Below, piece by piece: positions 28,477 through 37,664 of a stretch of DNA of 47,348 nucleotides (its first letter is position 1; the number at the start of each line of letters is the position of its first letter). The stretch comes from Leptospira interrogans serovar Manilae (GTDB taxonomy: Bacteria; Spirochaetota; Leptospiria; Leptospirales; Leptospiraceae). The notes below the pieces were generated by a model. The model made no database searches. It saw nothing but the letters and a program-made list of their open reading frames with translations, and was not told the origin of the DNA. The DNA lies in assembly GCA_945887855.1 (NCBI GenBank), contig CAMCZP010000018.1, positions 1 through 47,348 of the forward strand, read 5' to 3'. The translations under genes and the position numbers were made by a program.

Positions 28477-31400
28477 CTAAAGAGAATGATGTGTTAAAAT
28501 CAATTTAGAGAGCTCACTTCCTAAAAGATTAGGCATATTAGAAAAGTTTTCACCTGTAATTTGGATTGAATCATGGAAAATCTCTTCAGCTAGATACCTA
28601 TTTCCCAAGCCAACTCCCAATATAATATATGATTTATTTACACTCTTTATTACATATTCTTTTAATTTTCTATTTTCAAAAGAAGTCAATTCTGCATCCA
28701 CACTGGCTTTACCTCTCTGTCCCCTAAAATCAGAGAGCATTACAACTATTCTCGTACTAGAATCAGGAGAAAAATATTTTTCCAGATTTTCTAATAAGAG
28801 ATACTCGTGAACACTATCTCCCTGCCAATCAGAAGTCAGTGAATTGAAGATTTCTTCTTCTTTGTGTGAATTATAATCTTCTTCAAAAGTTTTAAGATTT
28901 ATCAAGTCAATGTGGTCTTTTTTATTGAGTCGATCCGAATAAGTATAGATAGAAAAGTCAATTTCATGGTCATTTAAAATAATTGAGGATGTGATTAAGG
29001 CACTTAATACTACAACTGAATACTCAAAATTGAATATTCTTCTAGACTTTGAAACCAAAAAAACTACTTCTACCCCTTTAAGCTTTTCCGTTTTTTTATC
29101 TATTATAGTTCTATCAAAAACTTTAGTATCACCTTTTCCATTTTTAAATGAAATATACTTTCTGGCGTCAATTCTTCTTCCAGTGTGCTCATATACCCTT
29201 GTTATATCTATTTCAGGGTCAAATAACTTTTCTAAATTCATTTCTACATTTTCTAACTCTTTACCAAAAATTTCCATATATTCTTTTCTGGTAACTGTCA
29301 TACTGTACGACCAAAGAATTTTTCTTTTAGCTAAGAATTGTTTATATAAATCTTCTGTTCTATAACCCCAGGCACCCCCTCCTCCTGCTGGTTCGCCCTG
29401 CCCCATATTTCCTCTAGTATCTTTTCCATACCAAGCATCGGCACCCTCTTTTGTATTACCACCAGTTTCTGGTGTATTAATTTCAATTCCTTTTTTTAAA
29501 GGGTTTCCTGATGCTTGGATTTTTGCTTTTCCGGTGATGGGATCTCTTTTGTGTAATTCAGGATCCCACCAAATCTTTTTTTCAATATCAGATACTAGGG
29601 TAAGAGTTTTTTTTTTCTCCTCTAATTTTTCCAAAAAATCATCTTCAAGTTTAAAGTTAGATAATCCATTTTCTAAATATTTAAGGATATCAATTCTCTC
29701 TCTAGAATCATAGATTTGGTTTATATAAGAAATCTTTCCTCCAATTATAATTATATCTTTAACATTTTTATCAATATGCTTAGATATATATGTAGCCCAA
29801 TTTACTAAATTAGTAGTACCGAAAATATAAGGATTTAAATTGGCTGAACCAATCACGCGCCTTTGAGAAAGCCCCCTTATTCTTGTATGAAATTGGGTCA
29901 TAAATTGAGTCAATGGAGATTTGGGTAAATAAAACTCTACAATCTCTTGAAGTGACACTTCTTCAATAAATTTTGGATAAAGAATTGATGTAAAACGATT
30001 TCTAAATGCTCTGGAAATTGTTGATGCAGATTTTGAATTTCTAAATTGCTTAAAAGAATAAACAACGGAAGATTCTCCAAGTGTAAGTGGGGATGTATTT
30101 CCACTTTCTGGGGGTAATAAAATAGATCTTGCATCGTCGGTAAGCATATTTAATTTTTCTATCAATTCTGCACCGGCTGCTTCTAATGATGTTATACAAA
30201 TAATTTTATTTTCTTTAATCCCCCTACTCAGTGGTCCATCTAACCAAACAATCTGATTTTCAATTGGCTTTAGGGCTCCTAAAATGTCAGAAGTATGAAT
30301 TCCCTTGCATAGATTTACATATTCAATATCATTCCCTGTAATTTGAGTAGCTAGATCTAATAAAAATAAGGAATCATCTTCATTTGAATATTCTATTAGA
30401 ATATTTTCATTCATTTGAATACAGGTAATTATTTTTTCTAAAAAATCCAATACTTCTGAGGTGAGCGGTCTGCTACTCAATATCTTTTTTACTTTCTCAG
30501 GATCTTTTAAAATAATTTTTTTATCATTGCAGTACAAATATGAGGAATCAACAAAAAGTTTAATTTCTGATATTTTGTTAATATCCTTACTTAAAAATTC
30601 TGAGCGAATCAATTCTTCCTGTTCTTTCTTATCTTCTGAATTTCTAAAGCAATCCGAATAGAGTGCCATTACTTCTCTTAATAGAATTGATTTGTCATTG
30701 ACATTGAACTCAGAAAATCTTGAGCAAAGTTTTTTAAGTGTTCTCAAATTAAAGTGATACTTTTCTAAATCACCTTTCCCGAGAGTACCTGTTAAAATCC
30801 TTTTTTCTGTCTCTAGTGTTATACGTATTGCACTCTTGATTAAAGATTCCGTAAGTGTAGGATATAAATTTTTTAATATATAATAAAGTTCTTCTGGTGG
30901 GTAGGGATCTACATAAACAACTGCAAAATTTTTAGTTATTTCAAAAGGCAATGATTTCCTACCTTCAAATCCCTCCGCAGGATTTTGAGTGGCTATGAAA
31001 GAGAAACCATTATTTTTTAAGATTTTTTCTCCTCCGCCCTCTAATAAATCAATATAAGAGGATTCATACAAAGTAGAAAATCTCTTGATCACACTTGTGG
31101 AAGCCAAATTCATCTCATCTGCCACAAAGGGAATCCCTTCCTGTAATGCATTTATTATGGGTCCATTTACCCATTCAAATGCATTGCCACTCATGAGTAG
31201 TCTATAGGATCCAATTAAATCTTCTGGAAGGGTGTCTTCATTGAAACTAAACCGAATGGTGGGTAAATTTCGTAAGGAATTGATATAATAAATAAGAGCA
31301 TTTTTCCCCACCCCAGCATCCCCAACCAAAAGCACGGGACTACCTTCCATAAGTGGGTATAAAATATTTCGTAGGTTTGCTATGGTAGTTTCTGTTTCAA

Positions 31401-31482
31401 CAAGATTAGAGGTAAATACAGGCTCACTGAATTTCTTATTACTTTTCGGAACTTTGAGCCCCGCAATTTCAACTGTTTCCAT
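28477..31482 (-). CDS. Midasin-like AAA ATPase with C-terminal VWA domain
   Basis: A 1001-residue cytoplasmic protein. The first AAA module (about 28-280) is intact: Walker A GDAGVGKN at 54-61, Walker B FVADEMN around 119-125, and sensor ATQN at 164-167. A second AAA-like module (about 340-560) keeps the fold order but has no Walker A or B residues at the expected places. A Gly-rich linker (EPAGGGGAWG near 697-706) leads to a von Willebrand A domain at about 803-965. Its metal site is degenerate: LVSKS at 809-813 replaces DxSxS, losing the first Asp, although SDFRG near 917 remains. The layout resembles dynein-like MoxR/midasin chaperones that remodel complexes. It is followed by smpB and der. 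There is no clear ribosome site at the ATG. Confidence 0.8.
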   Translation of the reverse strand: METVEIAGLKVPKSNKKFSEPVFTSNLVETETTIANLRNILYPLMEGSPVLLVGDAGVGKNALIYYINSLRNLPTIRFSFNEDTLPEDLIGSYRLLMSGNAFEWVNGPIINALQEGIPFVADEMNLASTSVIKRFSTLYESSYIDLLEGGGEKILKNNGFSFIATQNPAEGFEGRKSLPFEITKNFAVVYVDPYPPEELYYILKNLYPTLTESLIKSAIRITLETEKRILTGTLGKGDLEKYHFNLRTLKKLCSRFSEFNVNDKSILLREVMALYSDCFRNSEDKKEQEELIRSEFLSKDINKISEIKLFVDSSYLYCNDKKIILKDPEKVKKILSSRPLTSEVLDFLEKIITCIQMNENILIEYSNEDDSLFLLDLATQITGNDIEYVNLCKGIHTSDILGALKPIENQIVWLDGPLSRGIKENKIICITSLEAAGAELIEKLNMLTDDARSILLPPESGNTSPLTLGESSVVYSFKQFRNSKSASTISRAFRNRFTSILYPKFIEEVSLQEIVEFYLPKSPLTQFMTQFHTRIRGLSQRRVIGSANLNPYIFGTTNLVNWATYISKHIDKNVKDIIIIGGKISYINQIYDSRERIDILKYLENGLSNFKLEDDFLEKLEEKKKTLTLVSDIEKKIWWDPELHKRDPITGKAKIQASGNPLKKGIEINTPETGGNTKEGADAWYGKDTRGNMGQGEPAGGGGAWGYRTEDLYKQFLAKRKILWSYSMTVTRKEYMEIFGKELENVEMNLEKLFDPEIDITRVYEHTGRRIDARKYISFKNGKGDTKVFDRTIIDKKTEKLKGVEVVFLVSKSRRIFNFEYSVVVLSALITSSIILNDHEIDFSIYTYSDRLNKKDHIDLINLKTFEEDYNSHKEEEIFNSLTSDWQGDSVHEYLLLENLEKYFSPDSSTRIVVMLSDFRGQRGKASVDAELTSFENRKLKEYVIKSVNKSYIILGVGLGNRYLAEEIFHDSIQITGENFSNMPNLLGSELSKLILTHHSL

Positions 31483-31610
31483 AAGATTAGATTTTTATAT
31501 TTAGAATCATGGGCAATCTTTTTTAATTCATCTGTTTTCCATTGGCAAAGGTATTTTCCCGGAAAGAAAAGTGAATAGCATTTCCATACGCAATACAAAT
31601 CATTGATTTT

Positions 31611-31928
31611 ATGTATTCTAAAATAATCTATTCTAGCATAGTGCTAACATTGCTTTTTTGTGGCTTGGATGAAAGATATCCACCCAAAGGTAGCTTTTGT
31701 GATATTATGGAAAATCCCGCTCCCTGTTTAGATATAGGCTTTAAGGAAAAATTTATTACAATTAACAAAGAAACACTACCCTTATCTCTACTAACAAGAG
31801 TTCACTATGAATTTATATACAAAGAAAGAAAATTTGAACTGGGAGTTTTGGGAGAACACAGAATTTATATCAAAGAACTGGGTGTGGAAAATGCCAAAGA
31901 AAAAGTTTTCCATCGAAGAAAGAAATAA
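31611..31928 (+). CDS. Small putative lipoprotein
   Basis: A 105-residue protein with a short signal and lipobox LLFC (Cys17), followed by a Cys-containing segment (SFCDIMENPAPCLD) and a basic tail KVFHRRKK. Cys29 and Cys38 could form a disulfide. Function not recognised. It is transcribed away from the AAA-VWA gene across a 128-bp gap and ends three bases from the convergent zinc-ribbon gene. Confidence 0.6.
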   Translation: MYSKIIYSSIVLTLLFCGLDERYPPKGSFCDIMENPAPCLDIGFKEKFITINKETLPLSLLTRVHYEFIYKERKFELGVLGEHRIYIKELGVENAKEKVFHRRKK

Positions 31929-31931
31929 GGG

Positions 31932-32126
31932 TTAGGTGACCCAGTGTTTTAGCTCATCAGTTCCTAAAGCGTCGAATGTTTTTTTGCATTTATTGCATGT
32001 ATACTCAACTTTTATAGGCTTGGCTGATATTCCCATGGAAATTAGGAATATCGACCAATTGCTATACTCAGGAACCTCAGAGACATCGTGGGACAATCGA
32101 TTGTTCCCACAATTGCATATTTTCAT
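31932..32126 (-). CDS. Small zinc-ribbon protein at the end of the cta operon
   Basis: A 64-residue protein with ICNCGNN at 3-9 and YTCNKCKKTF at about 42-51, a four-cysteine zinc ribbon. No membrane segment is obvious, although SIFLISMGI is hydrophobic. Its ATG overlaps the stop codon of the oxidase subunit IV gene (TAATG), so it is translated with the oxidase. A link to metal handling or oxidase assembly is inferred only from position. Confidence 0.65.
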   Translation of the reverse strand: MKICNCGNNRLSHDVSEVPEYSNWSIFLISMGISAKPIKVEYTCNKCKKTFDALGTDELKHWVT

Positions 32127-32734
32127 TAAAATGCTTTTGTTACACTTGCTCTAGTAAAGATATCTGCTGCACTAAATGCGATCAATAGCATAAGAAAGAA
32201 AAATCCCGAACCAAAGATAACTCTGTTCATAAGATTGTCATACTTCAAGTGCATAAAGAAAGCTAATACAAAACTGGCTTTTATTGTTGCAACCAGCATG
32301 GCAATAACAGTATTCATGGATCCAAAATCTACCTGTGCAACTGCTACAGTAATTACTGTGCCTAAAAGTAGAATCAAGAGAACTCCTACATAAACTGATA
32401 TAGGAATAATATGGTGCTCTCCACTTTCATGGTTATGCCCTTCATCATGATGAGCCTCTACTTTCATTGCTGAGCCAGGATTTTCAAAACCATCAATTAC
32501 TTTTTGAGCTTGCTCTAGAGCAGGTAGAATTGGTCCACCATTTCCAGAATCTTTTTTATCTTTGATGAAATTCTTTAGTATACCTTGCTGGGCTACCAAT
32601 GAATACGTATTTCCAATAAATGCTCCTAGTGCTGTTCCAATGACTACTGGGGGTCCCAAACCAAATCCAAAAAAGGGAACAAAAATACAAGCACATGCAA
32701 TTCCATACAAACCATATTGAATAACTAAATCCAT
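32126..32734 (-). CDS. ctaF: Cytochrome c oxidase subunit IV-type membrane protein
   Basis: A 202-residue protein. The N-terminal part has one to two hydrophobic stretches (about 5-45) with GFGLGPPVVIGTALGAFIG. A His-rich hydrophilic loop (HHDEGHNHESGEHH near 94-107) follows. The C-terminal three-helix domain (about 108-198), including KASFVLAFFMHLKYDN, is the prokaryotic subunit IV signature. The N-terminal extension is not part of the usual ~100-residue subunit and could be a fusion. It lies nine bases after subunit III. Confidence 0.85.
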   Translation of the reverse strand: MDLVIQYGLYGIACACIFVPFFGFGLGPPVVIGTALGAFIGNTYSLVAQQGILKNFIKDKKDSGNGGPILPALEQAQKVIDGFENPGSAMKVEAHHDEGHNHESGEHHIIPISVYVGVLLILLLGTVITVAVAQVDFGSMNTVIAMLVATIKASFVLAFFMHLKYDNLMNRVIFGSGFFFLMLLIAFSAADIFTRASVTKAF

Positions 32735-32743
32735 TGTCTTACC

Positions 32744-33472
32744 TCATCCTACCAAATATAAAAGTGGAAATAAATAAATCCAAATTAAATCCACAATGTG
32801 CCAAAATAATCCTACACCTTCTACAGGAGTATAGTATTCTGCACCAAATTGTCCACGTGCTGTTTTGATTGTCACCCATAAAATAAGACATGCACCAATC
32901 ACTACGTGAAAACCATGTAAACCGGTCATAACAAAATAAAATCCAAAGTAAAGAGGAGCAATCTTTTTCATGTGGTTGATATCTGATATCGCAGGAGTTA
33001 GATTTTCAATGGGCATTGCATTTATGAAATCTGCCACTTTTTGCTGGAACTCTGGGTTATTGAAATACTTGCCTGGCACCAGACCTAGATGTATTTTGTG
33101 TGAATATTCAAAGTACTTTATAACCATGAAGGTGAGAGCACAAACTATGGTTAAGAGAAGAGCAATGACAGCTTGCTTTGGTTTATTTTTTTGATTAAAA
33201 TAAATTCCTAACGCCATTGTAAAAGAACTGGTGATCAACACAACTGTATTGATTGAACCCATTTTTACATCTAAGTACGAACTTCCCACATGAAAAATAG
33301 GAGCATAAATGGATTTATAAATAAGGTAGGCTACAAATAGCCCACCAAACATTAGAATTTCTGTTACCATAAACAGCCAAACCCCTTGTTTGGCTGAGTC
33401 ATACTGGTGATTTAAATTTTTAAAATGATGGGCATGGTGAAAATGCCCATCCTCTGTTTTAGCGATACTCAT
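32744..33472 (-). CDS. ctaE: Cytochrome c oxidase subunit III
   Basis: A 242-residue inner-membrane subunit with about five to seven helices. It begins with a His-rich cytoplasmic tail, then [19 protein letters not shown], the family signature, and near the end [16 protein letters not shown] and [22 protein letters not shown]. It overlaps the end of subunit I by 14 bases, which indicates coupled translation. Confidence 0.95.
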   Translation of the reverse strand: MSIAKTEDGHFHHAHHFKNLNHQYDSAKQGVWLFMVTEILMFGGLFVAYLIYKSIYAPIFHVGSSYLDVKMGSINTVVLITSSFTMALGIYFNQKNKPKQAVIALLLTIVCALTFMVIKYFEYSHKIHLGLVPGKYFNNPEFQQKVADFINAMPIENLTPAISDINHMKKIAPLYFGFYFVMTGLHGFHVVIGACLILWVTIKTARGQFGAEYYTPVEGVGLFWHIVDLIWIYLFPLLYLVG

Positions 33473-35081
33473 AAGGACCTGCTGTTACAGTTGGAGTGAT
33501 TGGAAAATTGTCGTGTGGAGGTGGTGATGGAGCTTGCCATTCTAAGGTTTTACTACCCCAAGGATTAGCACTTGCTTTTTGTCCAGCAACTAAACCATGA
33601 ATGATAGCTGCTAATGCTACTAAGAATCCAAAACCTATTAACCATGATCCAACAGTTGAAATTTGGTTTAATGGCTCATATGCTGGGTGGTATTCAAAAT
33701 ATCTTCTGGGCATTCCCATTGCTCCCAATATAAATTGGGGAAAGAATGTTACATTAAAACCAGTAAATATGAAAACCCAAGAAATTCTACCCAGTGTATC
33801 ATTTGTCATTTTACCAAAAAACTTTGGGAACCAGAAGAAGATTCCACCAGTGAAAGCCATCAATGTCCCACCCACCATAACATAATGGAAGTGAGCCACT
33901 ACAAAGTAGGTATCATGAAAATGCACGTCCATACCAGTAGCTGCCAACCAAACCCCTGTCAATCCACCAATGGTGAATAGAAACAAAAATCCAATTGCAT
34001 ACAGCATGGGAGCATCCAAACGAACACTTCCTTTGTACATGGTTGAAATCCAATTGAAAAGTTTAATAGCTGTAGGAACCCCCACTAGCATTGTTATAAC
34101 AGAAAACAAAATACCAGCAAATTCAGACTGACCACTTACAAACATATGATGTCCCCATACAAGGAAACTCACAGCTGCAATAGCCAAACTCGAATATGCA
34201 ATGGCGGTGTATCCAAAAATAGTTTTTCTGGAAAATGTAGATATCAATTCACTCACGATCCCCATAGCTGGTAGAACCATGATATAAACTGCAGGGTGAG
34301 AATAAAACCAGAAGAAATGCTGAAAAAGTACTGGATCACCACCAAGATTTGGATCAAAAATACCTACACCCAATGCTCTTTCGGCACCTAGAAGCATGAG
34401 AGTAATCCCGAGTACGGGAGTTGCTAAAATCTGGATGATTGAGGTTGCGTAAATTGCCCAAACAAACAATGGAATCTTATTCATGGTTTGGCCTGGGGCT
34501 CTTAATTTATGAGTAGTTACAATGAAATTTAGCCCAGTTAAAATAGATGCCATACCCATTGTGAAAGCTCCTAAAACAGCCATTATCACACTTGTTGAAG
34601 TTTTAATGCTATAGGGTGTATAGAAAGTCCATCCAGTGTCTATTTTTCCTAAAAAGAGAGTAGATCCTGCAATGGCTGCTCCAAGTAGGTAAATGTAATA
34701 GCTCGCTAGATTTAGTCTTGGAAATGCTACATCTTTTGCACCCAGCATGACTGGCAAAAGAAAATTTCCAAAAACTGCAGGGATACCTGGGACAATCACC
34801 ATAAATACCATGATAATTCCATGATAAGACATGAATTGGTTGTAAACTTCCGGAGTAATATAACTCCAAAATTTGTTTTCCCCTGAGTTAAATAACGCAC
34901 CTCTCAATAAAAGTGCAAAGATACCCCCAACCAAAAAGAAGGTAAGAATAGAGACTAGATACATAACTGCTATTCTTTTATGGTCAACAGTAGTAAGCCA
35001 TGACCAGATCCCTTTTTCGTGGTTCAGATAGTTGTCTTCCGTAGATGTTGCTGTTGTTGTTGAATGTGTTGCGTGTGCCAT
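33459..35081 (-). CDS. ctaD: Cytochrome c oxidase subunit I (A2-type haem-copper oxidase)
   Basis: A 540-residue catalytic subunit that reduces O2 to water and pumps protons. The low-spin haem ligand His87 is in SYHGIIMVF; CuB ligands are His261, His310 and His311; the cross-linked tyrosine is Tyr265 in HPAVY; haem ligands His396 and His398 are in VAHFHYVM. The K-channel lysine is probably Lys339. The sequence FYSHPAVY lacks the usual D-channel glutamate and has the Tyr-Ser pair that defines the A2 subgroup, as in Thermus and Rhodothermus caa3. A GGGAGGGG ribosome site lies four bases before the ATG. Confidence 0.97.
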   Translation of the reverse strand: MAHATHSTTTATSTEDNYLNHEKGIWSWLTTVDHKRIAVMYLVSILTFFLVGGIFALLLRGALFNSGENKFWSYITPEVYNQFMSYHGIIMVFMVIVPGIPAVFGNFLLPVMLGAKDVAFPRLNLASYYIYLLGAAIAGSTLFLGKIDTGWTFYTPYSIKTSTSVIMAVLGAFTMGMASILTGLNFIVTTHKLRAPGQTMNKIPLFVWAIYATSIIQILATPVLGITLMLLGAERALGVGIFDPNLGGDPVLFQHFFWFYSHPAVYIMVLPAMGIVSELISTFSRKTIFGYTAIAYSSLAIAAVSFLVWGHHMFVSGQSEFAGILFSVITMLVGVPTAIKLFNWISTMYKGSVRLDAPMLYAIGFLFLFTIGGLTGVWLAATGMDVHFHDTYFVVAHFHYVMVGGTLMAFTGGIFFWFPKFFGKMTNDTLGRISWVFIFTGFNVTFFPQFILGAMGMPRRYFEYHPAYEPLNQISTVGSWLIGFGFLVALAAIIHGLVAGQKASANPWGSKTLEWQAPSPPPHDNFPITPTVTAGPYEYR

Positions 35082-35091
35082 CTTCCCCTCC

Positions 35092-36108
35092 CTATTTTAC
35101 AGTCTTCATATATTCAATTAGTTGCTCTATTTCTTCATCGGACAATTGGCCTGCATATGGTGGCATAGCCGCAGGATATCCTTTGACGATTTTAGCTGCT
35201 GGATTGAGAATAGATTCTCTCAAATAATTATCATCTGCGGTTACAGATGCCCCAGCTTCAAACTCTCTCTTTGCTCCATAGATCCCTTTCCAGGTTGGAC
35301 CTACTACTCTGGAACCATCTAAAGAGTGACATGATCTGCATTTGTTTTCATACAATTCTACACCTTTTTGAGCTGCTTCGCTCATCCCACCATCATTTGA
35401 AGCTGCGGAGGGTTTGTTAGAATCTAACCATGCAGCATACTCAGTTTCTGGAACAACCCGTATGGTTGCAGGCATTTGAGAATGTTGTAATCCACAATAT
35501 TCTGTACAAAAAACTTGGAACTCACCCAATTTATCTGCTTTGAACCAAAATGCTGTGTATCTTCCGGGAATCACATCTTGCTTGTTTCTAAAACCTGGAA
35601 CATAAAAACTATGAATTACATCATTGGATGTCATAACTAGTTTTACTGGTTTATTGTAAGGAACAACCATGACTTGTTTTTCGATATTTCCAATTTTATT
35701 TTCTTTGGTCACACCATCTTTGGTATATTGTTTTATACCATTTTTGTATTTGAAGTTCCATGCCCACTGAACACCCACAACATGGATTTCTTCTCCAGCA
35801 ACTGGCATTGCCCTCAATTCATTGAATATAACTTTACCCCAATAAAAGATGACCATCATGATCACAAATGGAATAAAGCTCCATGTAAATTCTGCCATAG
35901 TGTTGTGTGTTATGTAGGCAGTTTTGTCAGTAGCTGTTTTTCTTTTGTACTGAATAATAAATGCTGTCATGCCTCCTATCAAGATGATACTGGAAATCAA
36001 ACTAGAAATAAGCAAAAAGGCATAAAACCCATCTACTTTTCCTGCAATTTCAGTACCCTGAATAGGCATAAAAGCATTAGCTGAAAATGTGCTAAGCCAT
36101 GTATTCAT
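35092..36108 (-). CDS. ctaC: Cytochrome c oxidase subunit II fused to cytochrome c (caa3)
   Basis: A 338-residue protein. Two helices at about 28-53 and 74-93 anchor a periplasmic CuA domain (about 105-220) with ligands His166, Cys201, Glu203, Cys205, His209 and Met212 in [14 protein letters not shown]-terminal cytochrome c domain (about 245-338) has haem motif CRSCH at 257-261 and probable axial Met315 in AMPPYAG. The fusion makes the enzyme caa3-type, taking electrons from a c-type donor without a separate final cytochrome. No cleavable signal is obvious. It directly follows the sco gene (stop and start adjacent) with GGGAGGAG as ribosome site. Confidence 0.97.
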   Translation of the reverse strand: MNTWLSTFSANAFMPIQGTEIAGKVDGFYAFLLISSLISSIILIGGMTAFIIQYKRKTATDKTAYITHNTMAEFTWSFIPFVIMMVIFYWGKVIFNELRAMPVAGEEIHVVGVQWAWNFKYKNGIKQYTKDGVTKENKIGNIEKQVMVVPYNKPVKLVMTSNDVIHSFYVPGFRNKQDVIPGRYTAFWFKADKLGEFQVFCTEYCGLQHSQMPATIRVVPETEYAAWLDSNKPSAASNDGGMSEAAQKGVELYENKCRSCHSLDGSRVVGPTWKGIYGAKREFEAGASVTADDNYLRESILNPAAKIVKGYPAAMPPYAGQLSDEEIEQLIEYMKTVK

Positions 36109-36969
36109 TTATACTCCTCCCGTGGGGTAATTTGTTATGTTGTTATTTTTATTTTTGCGCCAAAATGTAAACAGATAGCCTGCTATGAAGAAAACCGTAA
36201 AACCACCACCAATTCTCATCATATTATAGGCATATATAGTGTATTTGTTTTTGTTGGGATCAAATTGAAAACAAAAAAGGACTACTTGATCCATAATAGT
36301 TCCAATTTTTCCACCTGTAGCCTCTACCAAAGAAAGTTTCAAATCACGTTCTTCAAAACTAATTCCATTAAATACCCTGGAAATCTTCCCATCTGGAGTA
36401 AGGATGTACGCAACAGCGGGGTGAACCCATTGTTGACTGATGGGATTGTATTTATATGGAAAACCAGAAGAATCAGCTAAAAGCTTGATATTTTCTTTAG
36501 TTCCAGTTAAAAAATGCATTCCAGAGGAAAGCCTAAAGTTTCCTGAAGATGTGTAGTCTTTTTGGTATGCATCCCTCTTCTTAGATGCTAAATCATTTGA
36601 TTCAGCCGGGTCAATACTAACTGCAATAAACTCATACTTTTCACCTAAATTCCAATCCAATTCCTTAAAAACCTTTACAATTCCATTCAGATGATAACTA
36701 CAGAGTGTAGGACACCGGTAATATACCATGGAAAGAACTACAGGTTTTCCAAGGGAAAAAAGACTTCCAAGTGAAATTTGTTTTCCTGTTTCATCAAAAA
36801 AAGTGAGATCAAGAGGAACGGTAGATCCCAATTTATTCACTACTTCCATACCATCTAACTCAGTTGGTTTGGTATTTTTTAATTTTAAGTGGGAAGGATC
36901 ATATGCAAAAATATAAGATATGCCTAGGGATATAAAAATAATAAATGATTTTAGACCCCAACCTTTCAT
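36109..36969 (-). CDS. sco: SCO1/SenC family copper chaperone for the oxidase
   Basis: A 286-residue protein with a signal peptide or anchor at about 5-23, a thioredoxin-like domain and a C-terminal membrane helix (about 254-270). The copper-binding set is Cys86 and Cys90 in YRCPTLCSYH plus His183 in WVHPAVAY. It would load the CuA centre of subunit II on the periplasmic face. The C-terminal helix is common in one branch of bacterial SCO proteins. It lies three bases after the small membrane-protein gene and abuts ctaC. Confidence 0.93.
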   Translation of the reverse strand: MKGWGLKSFIIFISLGISYIFAYDPSHLKLKNTKPTELDGMEVVNKLGSTVPLDLTFFDETGKQISLGSLFSLGKPVVLSMVYYRCPTLCSYHLNGIVKVFKELDWNLGEKYEFIAVSIDPAESNDLASKKRDAYQKDYTSSGNFRLSSGMHFLTGTKENIKLLADSSGFPYKYNPISQQWVHPAVAYILTPDGKISRVFNGISFEERDLKLSLVEATGGKIGTIMDQVVLFCFQFDPNKNKYTIYAYNMMRIGGGFTVFFIAGYLFTFWRKNKNNNITNYPTGGV

Positions 36970-36972
36970 ATA

Positions 36973-37125
36973 TTAGAGCTTTACTTCTCCATTTACAGCA
37001 GGTTTGTTGATTTTCTTGTCATCCACACCTTCATGAACGAAGGATAGAAACGCGAAAAATATTAAGTTGAAAGCAAGAACAACAATAAACGTTGCCATGC
37101 CTGGTTTGTTGTAATCTTCTGTCAT
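36973..37125 (-). CDS. 50-residue single-helix membrane protein leading the cta operon
   Basis: The frame reads MTEDYNKPGMATFIVVLAFN, then a hydrophobic run to about residue 30, and a charged tail VHEGVDDKK...NGEVKL. There is one membrane helix (about 11-30). GGAGAG sits eight bases before the ATG at 37125; another in-frame ATG at 37131 is too close to it. It ends three bases before the sco start, so it is the first gene of the oxidase operon. It resembles, in size and position only, the tiny accessory subunits of haem-copper oxidases. Confidence 0.7.
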   Translation of the reverse strand: MTEDYNKPGMATFIVVLAFNLIFFAFLSFVHEGVDDKKINKPAVNGEVKL

Positions 37126-37131
37126 ATTCAT

Positions 37132-37664
37132 CTCTCCATAACCTTTTCGAAAGAAAACTGAGTTTAGTCAATACGAATTGAGAATTTGAATAACTTTTTT
37201 TATGATTTTTGTATTTCCAAAGTTTTTCAAAATTTGTCTTTAGTTTAAGGGGAAAATCAAGACTGCATCACTAGCTTTTACCTCAAGAAAATTGATAATT
37301 ATATTTTCAATTTATATTAAATGAATCAAATGTTTAATCTCATGGGAAGAATTTAAAAAAACATTATTTTCTAATTTTTTATATTTCACTTCATTATTTA
37401 TTAATGTACATACTAATATAATAAAAAAGTTGATTTAATTTTTGTATCTATTTAAGCGAATTCGGCAAGGTATCTAAAGACTAAATTTTATTTAGTTACA
37501 ATTATTTTTTTATCTCAAATTTCTCTGTTACTATTTTCTTCTCTTTATAAAAAAAAATTTTTCTTGATTTCAAGTGTAAAATTTCTTATTTTTTTGTAGA
37601 CTAATTCTATAACTAGTTTCCTATCTACTGTTGTCGTATAGATACTGTTTTAAAGGATTTTATT
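37132..37664. other. Divergent regulatory region between oxidase and multihaem operons
   Basis: A 533-bp gap, very A+T-rich, with no frame carrying a start and a ribosome site. For the rightward operon, TTGATT (37564-37569), 17 bases, TATTTT (37587-37592) is a possible sigma-70 promoter. A short inverted repeat ACTAAA-TTTTA-TTTAGT lies at about 37481-37497. No classical FNR or Fur box was recognised. Confidence 0.45.
37564..37592 (+). promoter_or_regulatory. Candidate promoter of the multihaem operon
   Basis: TTGATT, 17-base spacer, TATTTT, about 72 bp before the start codon. In such A+T-rich DNA similar pairs arise by chance, so this is only a candidate. Confidence 0.3.

Noticed and set aside
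27963..31482. tmRNA (ssrA) gene next to smpB
   Set aside because: No tRNA-like ends or tag-coding frame were seen in this region, which is fully occupied by coding sequence.
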